A model generated the notes under the pieces. It saw only the letters and a list, made by a program, of their open reading frames with translations, was not told the DNA's origin and did no database searches. A stretch of DNA of 6,362 nt, taken from NCBI GenBank assembly GCA_003527145.1, contig DPSW01000215.1:1242-7603 (forward strand). The letters are read 5' to 3'. Numbering within the stretch: the stretch's first letter is position 1; every line of letters starts with the position of its first letter. Both the position numbers and the translations under genes were made by a program. Source of the DNA: Clostridiaceae bacterium (GTDB taxonomy: Bacteria > Bacillota > Clostridia > Lutisporales > Lutisporaceae). This document shows, in pieces, positions 1-5,420 of this stretch.

Positions 1-15
1 GATTTATACGGCAGG

Positions 16-1674
16 CTAGCGGCCGGTTAGCATATTATCAATAGGCATTCCTGGAGGCACTATAGGGTAGACTCCTGTTTCCTTATCGATCATGCATTCT
101 ACTATGGTTGCCTTTTCTGAGCTTATGGCTTTGAAAAGCGCTTCTCGAAGCTGTGCCAGATTTTCAGCCTTTGCTCCGTTTAACCTGTAAGCTGAGGCAA
201 GCTTCATATAATCCACATCATCTGTGAGATCTGTCTGTGAGTATCGCTTTTCCTGAAATAAATCCTGCCATTGTCTTACCATGCCCAGGCTTCCGTTATT
301 GAAAAGAAGAGTTATGATCGGCAGCCTATATTTTGATACGGTGGCCAGCTCATTGCAGTTCATTCTGAAGGAACCGTCTCCTGCTATATGAAGGACCTTC
401 TTGTCAGGATTTGCGATTTGGGCTCCAATTGAAGCGCCGAGTCCATAACCCATAGTGCCTAATCCTCCCGAGGTGAGGAATCTCCTGGGAGAGTCTACCC
501 TGCAGTATTGAGCTGCCCACATCTGATGCTGTCCCACTTCTGTCACTATTATTGAATCTGTGCCAACTATTCTTTGAGCAAGTGCCAATATATTGGCTGG
601 AGAGAAGGCATCAGGCTGCTGCTTTACTTTGGGGGCCAAGCTTCTTATGCTGCTCAGCCATCGGCTTCTATCCTTTTCACAAACCTTATCGGCAAGAGCC
701 TTCAGCGTATCCTTGACATTGCCCTCAAGAGGGAAATCAACTTCTTTGTTCTTTCCTATTTCTGATCCGTCTATATCTATATGAATTATTCTTGCTCCGG
801 GAGCAAACTTATCCTTAGTTCCTATCACTCTATCACTGAATCTGGCACCCACAGCAATTATCAGATCACTTTCCGTAACCGCAAGGTTTGTTTCTTTATG
901 GCCATGCATACCTACAAGCCCGAGGGAGAGAGGGTGGTTCATAGGGAAGCACCCTAAGGACATAAGCGTATTGGCAACAGGAATGGAAGCTTTTTTCGCC
1001 AATTCCCAAAGCTCCGGTTCCGCACCGGCGTGAATTACCCCTCCTCCTGCATAGATCACGGGCTTCTTAGATACATCGATTGCTTTTACAGCTTCCCATA
1101 ATAAATTATCATCAACGGGAGCAGTTTTTTTCCCTTCCGTAAACATGCTTATCGTAATATACTCACCCTTTGCAGTAAAAATATTTTTGGGTATGTCGAT
1201 GAGCACCGGGCCTTTGCGCCCGCTCATGGCCGTACGGAAGGCTTCCCTTATTATGGACGGCAGATCCTCAATGCTCTTTACCAGGTAATTGTATTTCGTA
1301 ATCGGGAATGTAACTGCGGTTATATCAATTTCCTGAAAAGAGTCTCTCCCAAGGAGGCTTTGAGGCACCTGCCCAGTAAACACCACCAAGGGTACCGAAT
1401 CCATATAGGCTGTTGCAATTCCGGTAACGGTGTTGGTAGCACCGGGACCTGAGGTTGCAAAGCATACACCTGCTTTACCCGTTGATCTGGCGTAGCCGTC
1501 GGCGGCATGGACCGCTCCTTGTTCATGGCAGGTCAATACATGAAGAAAATCCTGATGATAATTGAACAAAGCATCATAAAGAGGTATTACGGCTCCTCCG
1601 GGGTAACCGAATATGGTATTCACTCCCTGCTCCTTTAAGCAATTGAGGACTATTTCAGCACCAGTGTATTCCAT
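16..1674 (-). CDS. ilvB: Acetolactate synthase (acetohydroxyacid synthase), large catalytic subunit
   Basis: This ThDP-dependent enzyme joins pyruvate to a second pyruvate or to 2-oxobutyrate, the first common step of valine/leucine and isoleucine synthesis. Numbered from the ATG at 1674 (552 aa, slightly short of the usual 560-600), it shows the three expected domains. The N-terminal ThDP-pyrimidine domain has the catalytic Glu51 (CHEQGAVHAADGYAR) and the SGPGATN loop. The central domain has the FAD-contacting RFSDR near 278. The C-terminal ThDP-diphosphate domain has GDGSF at 433-437 and NN at 459-460. MVRQWQ (Trp469) near the C-terminus and the RFSDR segment favour the anabolic, FAD-containing enzyme over catabolic AlsS. 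An in-frame TTG two codons upstream (1678-1680) lies only 1 nt from the Shine-Dalgarno, whereas the ATG lies at 7 nt, so the ATG is preferred. It is the last ilv gene visible, 32 bp after ilvC. Its likely regulatory partner is the ACT protein at 2806-3033. Confidence 0.96.
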   Translation of the reverse strand: MEYTGAEIVLNCLKEQGVNTIFGYPGGAVIPLYDALFNYHQDFLHVLTCHEQGAVHAADGYARSTGKAGVCFATSGPGATNTVTGIATAYMDSVPLVVFTGQVPQSLLGRDSFQEIDITAVTFPITKYNYLVKSIEDLPSIIREAFRTAMSGRKGPVLIDIPKNIFTAKGEYITISMFTEGKKTAPVDDNLLWEAVKAIDVSKKPVIYAGGGVIHAGAEPELWELAKKASIPVANTLMSLGCFPMNHPLSLGLVGMHGHKETNLAVTESDLIIAVGARFSDRVIGTKDKFAPGARIIHIDIDGSEIGKNKEVDFPLEGNVKDTLKALADKVCEKDRSRWLSSIRSLAPKVKQQPDAFSPANILALAQRIVGTDSIIVTEVGQHQMWAAQYCRVDSPRRFLTSGGLGTMGYGLGASIGAQIANPDKKVLHIAGDGSFRMNCNELATVSKYRLPIITLLFNNGSLGMVRQWQDLFQEKRYSQTDLTDDVDYMKLASAYRLNGAKAENLAQLREALFKAISSEKATIVECMIDKETGVYPIVPPGMPIDNMLTGR

Positions 1675-1680
1675 GTTCAA

Positions 1681-1688
1681 TCTCCTTT
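1681..1688 (-). promoter_or_regulatory. Ribosome binding site of ilvB (decides the start)
   Basis: On the minus strand this reads AAAGGAGA. It sits 7 nt before the ATG at 1672-1674 but only 1 nt after its GGAG core before the in-frame TTG at 1678-1680. The spacing supports ATG initiation. Confidence 0.8.
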
Positions 1689-1706
1689 CTGTTAGCCGTT
1701 GCTCGC

Positions 1707-2699
1707 CTACTTCTTAAGCCATGACATCATTTCCCTGAGATTTTTGCCCACCTCTACTATGGGGTGATTTAACTCTTGTTCTTTTCTCTTATTGAAGACA
1801 GGGCGGCCTGTCATATTTTCAACGATCCATGCCTTGGCAAACTCGCCGTTTTGGATCTCTGCCAATACTTTTTTCATTTCTTTTCTTGTTTCTTCTGTTA
1901 TGATCCTCTTGCTTGTAACATAATCTCCATATTCAGCGGTATCGCTTACGCTGAATCTCATCCTTTCGAAGCCGCCTTCATATAGAAGATCTACGATAAG
2001 CTTCATTTCATGCAGACATTCGAAATATGCGATTTCCTCCTGATAGCCAGCTTCTCTTAAAGTATCAAAGCCGGCTTTTATGAGCTCTGTAATACCGCCG
2101 CACAATACGCTTTGCTCTCCAAAGAGATCTGTTTCTGTCTCTTCTTTGAAGGTAGTCTCTATTACGCCTGCTCTTAAAGCTCCAAGCCCTCTTGCATAGG
2201 CCAGAGCCAGATCCTTGGCCTTTCCTGTGTAATCCTGATGTACGGCCAATAGGGCGGGGACGCCTTTGCCTTCCTGATAAACTCTCCTGACAAGATGTCC
2301 GGGACCCTTCGGCGCTATCATGAATACATCCACATTTGCCGGTGGGGTGATCTGCCCGTAATTGATGTTAAATCCGTGAGCAAAGGCCAGCGCATCTCCA
2401 TCCTTAAGATTTTTTTCTATATATTCTTTATAAACCTTTCCTTGCTTTTCATCCGGTATCAGTATCATTGTCACTGTGGACACGGCCACTGCCTCGTCAA
2501 CCTCCATGACTTCAAGTCCTGAAGCTTTGACAGTTTCCCATGATTTGCTGCCTTTATAGAGGCCTACTGCCACATCTGCGCCGCTTTCCTTAAGATTTAG
2601 CGCATGTGCATGCCCCTGGCTGCCAAAGCCTATGACTGCAACTTTCTTTCCCTTTAATAATTCCAGACTCCCGTCTTTCTCATAATACATTTTTGCCAT
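1707..2699 (-). CDS. ilvC: Ketol-acid reductoisomerase, class I (short form)
   Basis: KARI catalyses the Mg2+-dependent alkyl shift and NAD(P)H reduction of acetolactate or acetohydroxybutyrate to the dihydroxy acid, the step directly after IlvB. At 330 aa it is the normal length for class I. The Rossmann domain opens with [13 protein letters not shown] at 24-36. The catalytic His108 lies in FAHGFNI, and APKGPGH follows at 129-135. The C-terminal knotted helical domain carries the metal and substrate residues Asp191 and Glu195 (DLFGEQ), Glu227, Glu231 (CLHEMK) and Ser252 ([11 protein letters not shown]), all intact. The cofactor-discriminating beta2-alphaB loop reads YKGSKSW (48-54), without the arginine seen at the loop start of many NADPH enzymes, so cofactor preference is uncertain. 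The start is fixed by GGAGG at 2706-2710, 6 nt upstream. It lies between the ACT regulatory subunit and ilvB in the T-box operon. Confidence 0.97.
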   Translation of the reverse strand: MAKMYYEKDGSLELLKGKKVAVIGFGSQGHAHALNLKESGADVAVGLYKGSKSWETVKASGLEVMEVDEAVAVSTVTMILIPDEKQGKVYKEYIEKNLKDGDALAFAHGFNINYGQITPPANVDVFMIAPKGPGHLVRRVYQEGKGVPALLAVHQDYTGKAKDLALAYARGLGALRAGVIETTFKEETETDLFGEQSVLCGGITELIKAGFDTLREAGYQEEIAYFECLHEMKLIVDLLYEGGFERMRFSVSDTAEYGDYVTSKRIITEETRKEMKKVLAEIQNGEFAKAWIVENMTGRPVFNKRKEQELNHPIVEVGKNLREMMSWLKK

Positions 2700-2805
2700 G
2701 ATAATCCTCCCAATCTGTTAAAAAATTTTTGTTTATGCTCATAGGCAAGCCTGGCTGCAATAGTGCTGACTTGACCTGATGATTTTCTTAAAGCCCTATA
2801 GTTTT
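2700..2805 (-). other. Intergenic spacer between the ACT subunit gene and ilvC
   Basis: These 106 bp hold the ilvC ribosome binding site (GGAGG, 2706-2710) and an AT-rich tract. I see no convincing terminator or promoter. There is a GC-rich patch around 2745-2760 (GCAGCCAGGCTTGCC on the minus strand), but it does not form a solid stem followed by T residues. The genes are therefore treated as one operon. Confidence 0.5.
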
Positions 2806-3033
2806 TTATACTATGCTCACCTCATATACATCATTGTATTTTTTTATCTGGTTCATCAACTGGTCTACGCTCTTATCCTGATATGACAACATAATCTTGA
2901 GATTCGCCTGATTTTCAGTTGCTTGTTCCATATGTATGCTTTTCATACTGAAGCCTTTTCGCCTTATGATCCCGCTGACTCTCATAAGCACATCAATTTC
3001 ATTGCTCACTTTGGCCACCAGAAGTTTTTCCAT
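2806..3033 (-). CDS. ACT-domain acetolactate synthase small (regulatory) subunit, short IlvM-like form
   Basis: This 75-aa protein is a single ACT domain. It begins MEKLLVAKVSNEIDVLMRVSGIIRRKGFS, the beta-alpha opening typical of acetolactate synthase regulatory subunits, and continues with a SIHMEQ strand and NLKIMLSY. It ends straight after the last ACT strand (VYEVSIV), so it lacks the C-terminal domain of full-length IlvN/IlvH (about 160 aa) and resembles IlvM-type short subunits. Known IlvN/IlvM proteins bind the catalytic subunit, stimulate it and often confer feedback control; that this one pairs with the IlvB here is inference from the operon. The ATG at 3031-3033 is chosen because AGGAGG (3041-3046) lies 7 nt upstream. 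An upstream in-frame start at 3129 would run translation through the T-box terminator and is rejected. The gene is first in the operon, with ilvC between it and ilvB. Confidence 0.85.
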   Translation of the reverse strand: MEKLLVAKVSNEIDVLMRVSGIIRRKGFSMKSIHMEQATENQANLKIMLSYQDKSVDQLMNQIKKYNDVYEVSIV

Positions 3034-3040
3034 ATAATTA

Positions 3041-3046
3041 CCTCCT
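3041..3046 (-). promoter_or_regulatory. Ribosome binding site of the ACT subunit gene (decides the start)
   Basis: AGGAGG on the minus strand, 7 nt before the ATG at 3031-3033. It lies directly after the T-tract of the leader terminator, so it is transcribed only on read-through. It rules out the longer in-frame extension. Confidence 0.85.
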
Positions 3047-3090
3047 AAAAATAAAATACCCCATCCCAAAATATAAATTTTGGGACGGGG
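3047..3090 (-). terminator. T-box leader intrinsic terminator
   Basis: On the minus strand CCCCGTCCCAAAA pairs with TTTTGGGATGGGG (3059-3090) around a short AT loop, with one G-U pair, followed by TATTTTATTTTT (3047-3058). Its 5' arm contains the CCGTCCCA (3081-3088) that is also the 3' arm of the antiterminator, so the two structures exclude each other. That is the expected T-box switch. Confidence 0.93.
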
Positions 3091-3111
3091 TTTAATCCGT
3101 GTTACCACCCA
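3081..3111 (-). promoter_or_regulatory. T-box antiterminator with tRNA-acceptor bulge
   Basis: The minus strand reads TGGG, bulge TGGTAAC, ACGG, an 8-nt loop, CCGT, CCCA. Both short helices pair perfectly. The bulge differs from the usual UGGNACC at one base (A for the first C of the final CC). Confidence 0.85.
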
Positions 3112-3355
3112 TATTCGCTGCAGGTTCACACCGGCAGCCTCTTCAGGTCGAAGAATTAAATTCTTTTAACCCTAGCCATGTAACGGTGGCGAACAAACCG
3201 GCCTTATCTACTCGGCATAAAGCCTTTTGACTCGGCAGCTCGGGAGTGATCATTGCATATCCTTCTAATACCGATTCGCACCATACACCGGCTCTCTGTG
3301 ATTAAATCCGGATACTTTTCTCTCCGTCAATACTTTTATAAGTAAATTGTTTTTG

Positions 3356-3384
3356 ATTCTATAGTATATTTATTCATTTGTCAA
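3356..3384 (-). promoter_or_regulatory. Sigma-A-type promoter of the ilv operon
   Basis: On the minus strand a perfect -35 TTGACA (3379-3384) is separated by exactly 17 bp from the -10 TAGAAT (3356-3361, one mismatch to TATAAT). Transcription should start near 3349, just upstream of Stem I of the T-box. Confidence 0.85.
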
Positions 3385-3410
3385 TAGTAAATTTGAAAAA
3401 ATATTAAATT

Positions 3411-3449
3411 AAAAAAAGAGCAGTTGAGATTCTGTTCAACTACTCTTTT
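3411..3449 (-). terminator. Intrinsic terminator of the M23-bactofilin operon
   Basis: On the minus strand AAAAGAGTAGTTGA (3436-3449) pairs with TCAACTGCTCTTTT (3414-3427) across an 8-nt loop, with one T-G wobble, and runs into seven T residues (3411-3417). The stem includes the bactofilin TAG stop (3440-3442) and the last codons. It separates the bactofilin transcript from the ilv promoter about 30 bp downstream. Confidence 0.9.
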
Positions 3450-3820
3450 GCAACAGCAGCTTCCGCCGCTGCCATTTTGCAGTTACCGTGAAAGATTGCA
3501 CCTTCGTCCACAATGATGTTCTTAGCATCAATATCTCCGATCAGCTTTGAAGTGGGAGTCAGGTGGAGTTGATTTGCAACCGTTATATTCCCTTCTATGA
3601 TGCCGGACAACATTATGCTGTCGGCTTTCACATTGCCTTTTATTGAGCCCTCTTCGCCAACTACCAGGTTTCCGGAGAGGATCACATCACCTTTTAATTT
3701 GCCGTCTATACGGATAGTACCTTCAGCCGTCAACGCACCTTCAATGCCTGTGTTTTTCCCCACTAAAGTATCGATTCTATCGGTATTGATGGGCATGCTT
3801 TTTTTATTCGAATTGAACAT
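3440..3820 (-). CDS. Bactofilin (polymer-forming cytoskeletal protein)
   Basis: Bactofilins are beta-helical proteins that polymerise without nucleotide and act as membrane-associated scaffolds for cell-wall enzymes. This 126-aa protein has a short polar N-terminal tail (about 1-15), the bactofilin (DUF583) right-handed beta-helix core from about 16 to 115, and a short Ala-rich C-terminal tail. The core shows regularly spaced Gly and hydrophobic repeats: EGTIRIDGKLKGDV at 33-46, VGEEGSIKGNV near 54-64, LSGIIEGNI, then GDIDAKNIIVDEGAIFHGN at 95-113. An in-frame TTG lies two codons upstream (3824-3826) but only 2 nt from the Shine-Dalgarno; the ATG at 3818-3820 has 8 nt spacing and is preferred. 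It follows the M23 peptidase gene by 16 bp and its ribosome binding site lies just past that gene's stop, suggesting translational coupling. Related pairs (CcmA with Csd1/Csd2 in Helicobacter) support a cell-shape or envelope role, which is inferred here. Confidence 0.93.
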   Translation of the reverse strand: MFNSNKKSMPINTDRIDTLVGKNTGIEGALTAEGTIRIDGKLKGDVILSGNLVVGEEGSIKGNVKADSIMLSGIIEGNITVANQLHLTPTSKLIGDIDAKNIIVDEGAIFHGNCKMAAAEAAVAKE

Positions 3821-3827
3821 ATTCAAC

Positions 3828-3835
3828 TCTCCTTT
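3828..3835 (-). promoter_or_regulatory. Ribosome binding site of bactofilin (decides the start)
   Basis: AAAGGAGA on the minus strand, immediately downstream of the peptidase stop codon (3837-3839). Its GGAG core is 8 nt from the ATG at 3818-3820 and 2 nt from an in-frame TTG. The layout suggests that ribosomes finishing the peptidase can reinitiate on bactofilin. Confidence 0.75.
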
Positions 3836-3836
3836 G

Positions 3837-4802
3837 TTAAAAATATTTTGCCGGATTTACATTTTTGCCATTAAGCTTGACTTCGTAGTGAAGGTGGGCG
3901 CCGGTGCTTCTGCCTGTACTTCCTACTTTGGATATTGCCTGGCCTCTCTTTACTTTATCACCCTTTTTTACTAAAATAGATGAATTATGACTATAGGATG
4001 TGGTCAGGCCATAGCCGTGAGATATGATGACCATCCTGCCATATCCCGACTGGTAGCCCGCAAACAACACTACGCCATCGCCGGTAGCGACCACTTTTGT
4101 TCCATATGGGGCTCCAAAATCTATTCCATCATGAAATTCGCTGCCGCGGCTGGTGAAGGGATTCCTTCTATAACCATATCCGGCTGTAATCTTTGCAACT
4201 ACAGGAGCTATGGAAGGAACACATCGCAAATAATCAAGCCGGTCTTTAATGGAAGCCACTGACTTGTCGATTTCGGTTTTTTGATTCATAGTTTTTTTTG
4301 ATAAACTCAATAAAGAGGTCTGAAGAGATGAAAGCTCTGCAGACAAATCATAGCTGTTTCCGCTGACGAACGGCAGAGCAATATTCCCGTCAATCGCTTG
4401 AGAAACAGTGCTTAAAGCTGCTTTGCCCTTTGTTTTTGTTTCTTCGGAACCTTTGTCTTCTAATCCCACAGCAGCCTTTACTTCTTCTAGGGCGGCTAGG
4501 TTTTGTTCAAGCTGCTTCTGGATTTTTTGCGCATTCAAGTTGAGGCTTTCGATTTCCGCTTTTTGAGAGTTGTTTATCTCTGTAAGGGCTTTGATGTCTT
4601 TTTTGCTTGTTTCATACTGAAATTTAAGATGGCTTATCGCATATGCAGAAAAAGACGAGTAAATAACAAGTACTCCCAATATGCCTGCCAGGACCTTAGG
4701 CCCCCATATAGGCATTCTTAAGGATCTGACCGAAGACTGGGTTTCAGGTATGTACAAAAACGTAGCGTGGCTTTTTTTGCTGCTGACCAAAGCTTTTTTC
4801 AA
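3837..4802 (-). CDS. Membrane-anchored coiled-coil M23 (LytM-type) peptidoglycan endopeptidase
   Basis: The protein has 321 aa. A basic cytoplasmic tail (1-36) precedes one transmembrane helix (about 37-56, VLAGILGVLVIYSSFSAYAI). A coiled-coil stretch (about 60-112), a linker and a second helical segment (about 151-192) lead to the C-terminal M23 domain (about 200-321). The M23 zinc and catalytic residues are present: His224 and Asp228 (HDGIDFG), His272 (SYSH) and the HxH pair His303/His305 (GAHLHYEV). It should therefore be an active zinc endopeptidase cutting peptidoglycan crosslinks outside the membrane, rather than a degenerate EnvC/NlpD-type activator. The start is a TTG (4800-4802) preceded by AAAGGGTGAT at about 5 nt; the next in-frame ATG (residue 30) would shorten the cytoplasmic tail and has less support. 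It is first in a two-gene unit with bactofilin, which likely positions it. A lone Cys194 precedes the catalytic domain. Confidence 0.93.
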   Translation of the reverse strand: MKKALVSSKKSHATFLYIPETQSSVRSLRMPIWGPKVLAGILGVLVIYSSFSAYAISHLKFQYETSKKDIKALTEINNSQKAEIESLNLNAQKIQKQLEQNLAALEEVKAAVGLEDKGSEETKTKGKAALSTVSQAIDGNIALPFVSGNSYDLSAELSSLQTSLLSLSKKTMNQKTEIDKSVASIKDRLDYLRCVPSIAPVVAKITAGYGYRRNPFTSRGSEFHDGIDFGAPYGTKVVATGDGVVLFAGYQSGYGRMVIISHGYGLTTSYSHNSSILVKKGDKVKRGQAISKVGSTGRSTGAHLHYEVKLNGKNVNPAKYF

Positions 4803-4881
4803 TATTTATCACCCTTTACATGTAAAAAACTAAAAAAAGAATTTTTAAAATATATTTGTAACACAATTGTAATATAAATAT

Positions 4882-4910
4882 ATTCTAACCAAAGAACATG
4901 CTGGGTACAA
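4882..4910 (-). promoter_or_regulatory. Candidate promoter of the M23-bactofilin operon
   Basis: On the minus strand TTGTAC (4905-4910, three of six bases of the -35 consensus) lies 17 bp from TAGAAT (4882-4887). The -10 is identical to that of the ilv promoter. The -35 is poor, so this is only the best candidate in an AT-rich region. Confidence 0.4.
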
Positions 4911-4994
4911 GACAAAAAATGTAAAACAAGGGTAAAATCCTTCCTCTAAAAATGACAAAAACAGCATGCACTAAAATATGAATATTTTAATTAG

Positions 4995-5023
4995 ATTTGT
5001 TCATAAATAATGTTAGATATAAA
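4995..5023 (+). promoter_or_regulatory. Weak candidate promoter for the ykuS-like gene
   Basis: TATAAA at 5018-5023 is a good -10 in the right place. The nearest -35-like hexamer, TTGTTC, is only 15 bp upstream. An alternative reading is an extended TGT-TAGATA -10 at 5012-5019. Neither is strong. Confidence 0.3.
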
Positions 5024-5046
5024 AAAATCAAAAAGGAGGTTGGAGT

Positions 5047-5310
5047 ATGGGAAAGCTTAAAGTAGGAGTAGAGCCGAATTTAAACAATGTGAAAGAATAC
5101 CTTGAGAATAAAGATATCAGCGTAAAAGAATTCAGCAGCAAAAAGATGGGATCTTCCTGGACAATGAACAGGTATGATGCAGTAGTAGTTTCAGGCACCG
5201 ATATAAATATTATGGGCATGCAGGATGCAATAGGAAAGGCAAGAGTTATCGATGCTTCAGGAATGTCTCCCGAAGAAATATATAATGAGATAATCGATAT
5301 ACAAAAGTAG
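5047..5310 (+). CDS. YkuS-family (UPF0180) small protein
   Basis: This 87-aa soluble protein matches the UPF0180/YkuS family pattern. It has an N-terminal VGVEPNLNNVKEYLENK segment resembling the GVE..L..V...L opening of Bacillus YkuS. A central YDAVVVSGTDINIMGMQDA (164-ish bases in, residues 43-61) matches the family's VVTGQD.N.MGI core, and a VIDASGMSPEEIYNEI tail (67-82) matches its VIDA.GLT..E. The cysteines found at the start of the core in YkuS are replaced here by YDA. The function of the family is unknown, and I infer none. The start is secure: AAGGAGGT at 5033-5040 lies 6 nt before the ATG. It appears to be monocistronic, since a hairpin terminator follows at 5332-5379. Confidence 0.85.
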   Translation: MGKLKVGVEPNLNNVKEYLENKDISVKEFSSKKMGSSWTMNRYDAVVVSGTDINIMGMQDAIGKARVIDASGMSPEEIYNEIIDIQK

Positions 5311-5331
5311 TAATAATCAGAAAAATATAGT

Positions 5332-5379
5332 AAAATAAAGTGTGTGTAAGGAAGAAACCTTTGACATGCTTTATTTTTT
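5332..5379 (+). terminator. Probable intrinsic terminator after the ykuS-like gene
   Basis: AAAATAAAG plus TGTGT (5332-5345) pairs with ACATG plus CTTTATTTT (5364-5377). An inner AAGG/CCTT stem and a 6-nt loop (5352-5357) complete the hairpin. There are two G-T wobbles and a 2-bp mismatch, and a run of six T residues ends at 5379. The base of the stem is A-T rich, so termination strength is uncertain. Confidence 0.65.
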
Positions 5380-5420
5380 ATCTTATCTGTTGAATTTAAA
5401 AAATGTGGGGTTGGTTTTAC

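Larger units (their letters stand above)
3034..3349 (-). promoter_or_regulatory. T-box riboswitch leader, predicted tRNA-Ile responsive (AUC specifier)
   Basis: The minus-strand leader between the promoter and the ACT gene folds as a T-box. Stem I has a lower helix GGAG (3322-3325) with CTCC (3243-3246) and an internal loop with AGTA (3313-3316) on the 5' side, capped by TCC (3310-3312) pairing GGA (3260-3262). In the 3' strand of that loop, ATC (3248-3250) followed by A and then the helix occupies the specifier position and reads isoleucine. The distal part of Stem I (3271-3297) carries the usual AGAGAG and GGTG...GCGAATCGG elements. The antiterminator is TGGG/CCCA plus ACGG/CCGT around the bulge TGGTAAC (3101-3107). 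The TGGT would pair with ACCA, consistent with discriminator A73 of tRNA-Ile. Uncharged tRNA-Ile should stabilise the antiterminator and allow ilv expression. The T-box identity is secure; the specifier is by position and not tested. Confidence 0.92.
4803..5046. other. Divergent intergenic region between the M23 gene and the ykuS-like gene
   Basis: This 244-bp AT-rich stretch must hold promoters for both directions. Visible elements are the candidate leftward promoter (4882-4910), a perfect 12-bp palindrome TTTACATGTAAA (4815-4826) close to the M23 start, a pair of TTGTAA direct repeats 11 bp apart (4856-4861 and 4867-4872), and a rightward TATAAA (5018-5023) without a good -35. No coding sequence is supported. 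Confidence 0.5.

Noticed and set aside
1..15. Downstream gene or terminator after ilvB
   Set aside because: Fifteen bases are too few to tell whether the operon continues.
2740..2765. Possible attenuator hairpin between the ACT gene and ilvC
   Set aside because: The GC-rich patch forms only a few imperfect pairs and is not followed closely by a T-run.
3034..3129. In-frame N-terminal extension of the ACT-domain gene (32 extra residues)
   Set aside because: It would be encoded by the T-box antiterminator and terminator. A strong AGGAGG sits 7 nt before the ATG at 3033, and the family begins there.
3597..3974. 125-aa plus-strand open frame opposite bactofilin and the M23 gene
   Set aside because: It lies antisense to two well-supported genes, spans their junction, has no convincing ribosome binding site and resembles no known protein.
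4896..4968. Inverted CATGCTG/CAGCATG arms in the divergent intergenic region
   Set aside because: The arms are only 7 bp and nearly 60 bp apart in AT-rich DNA, so there is no compelling hairpin or operator.
5028..5219. 63-aa minus-strand frame over the ykuS-like gene
   Set aside because: It overlaps the strong Shine-Dalgarno and the coding region of a recognisable UPF0180 protein, with no signals of its own.
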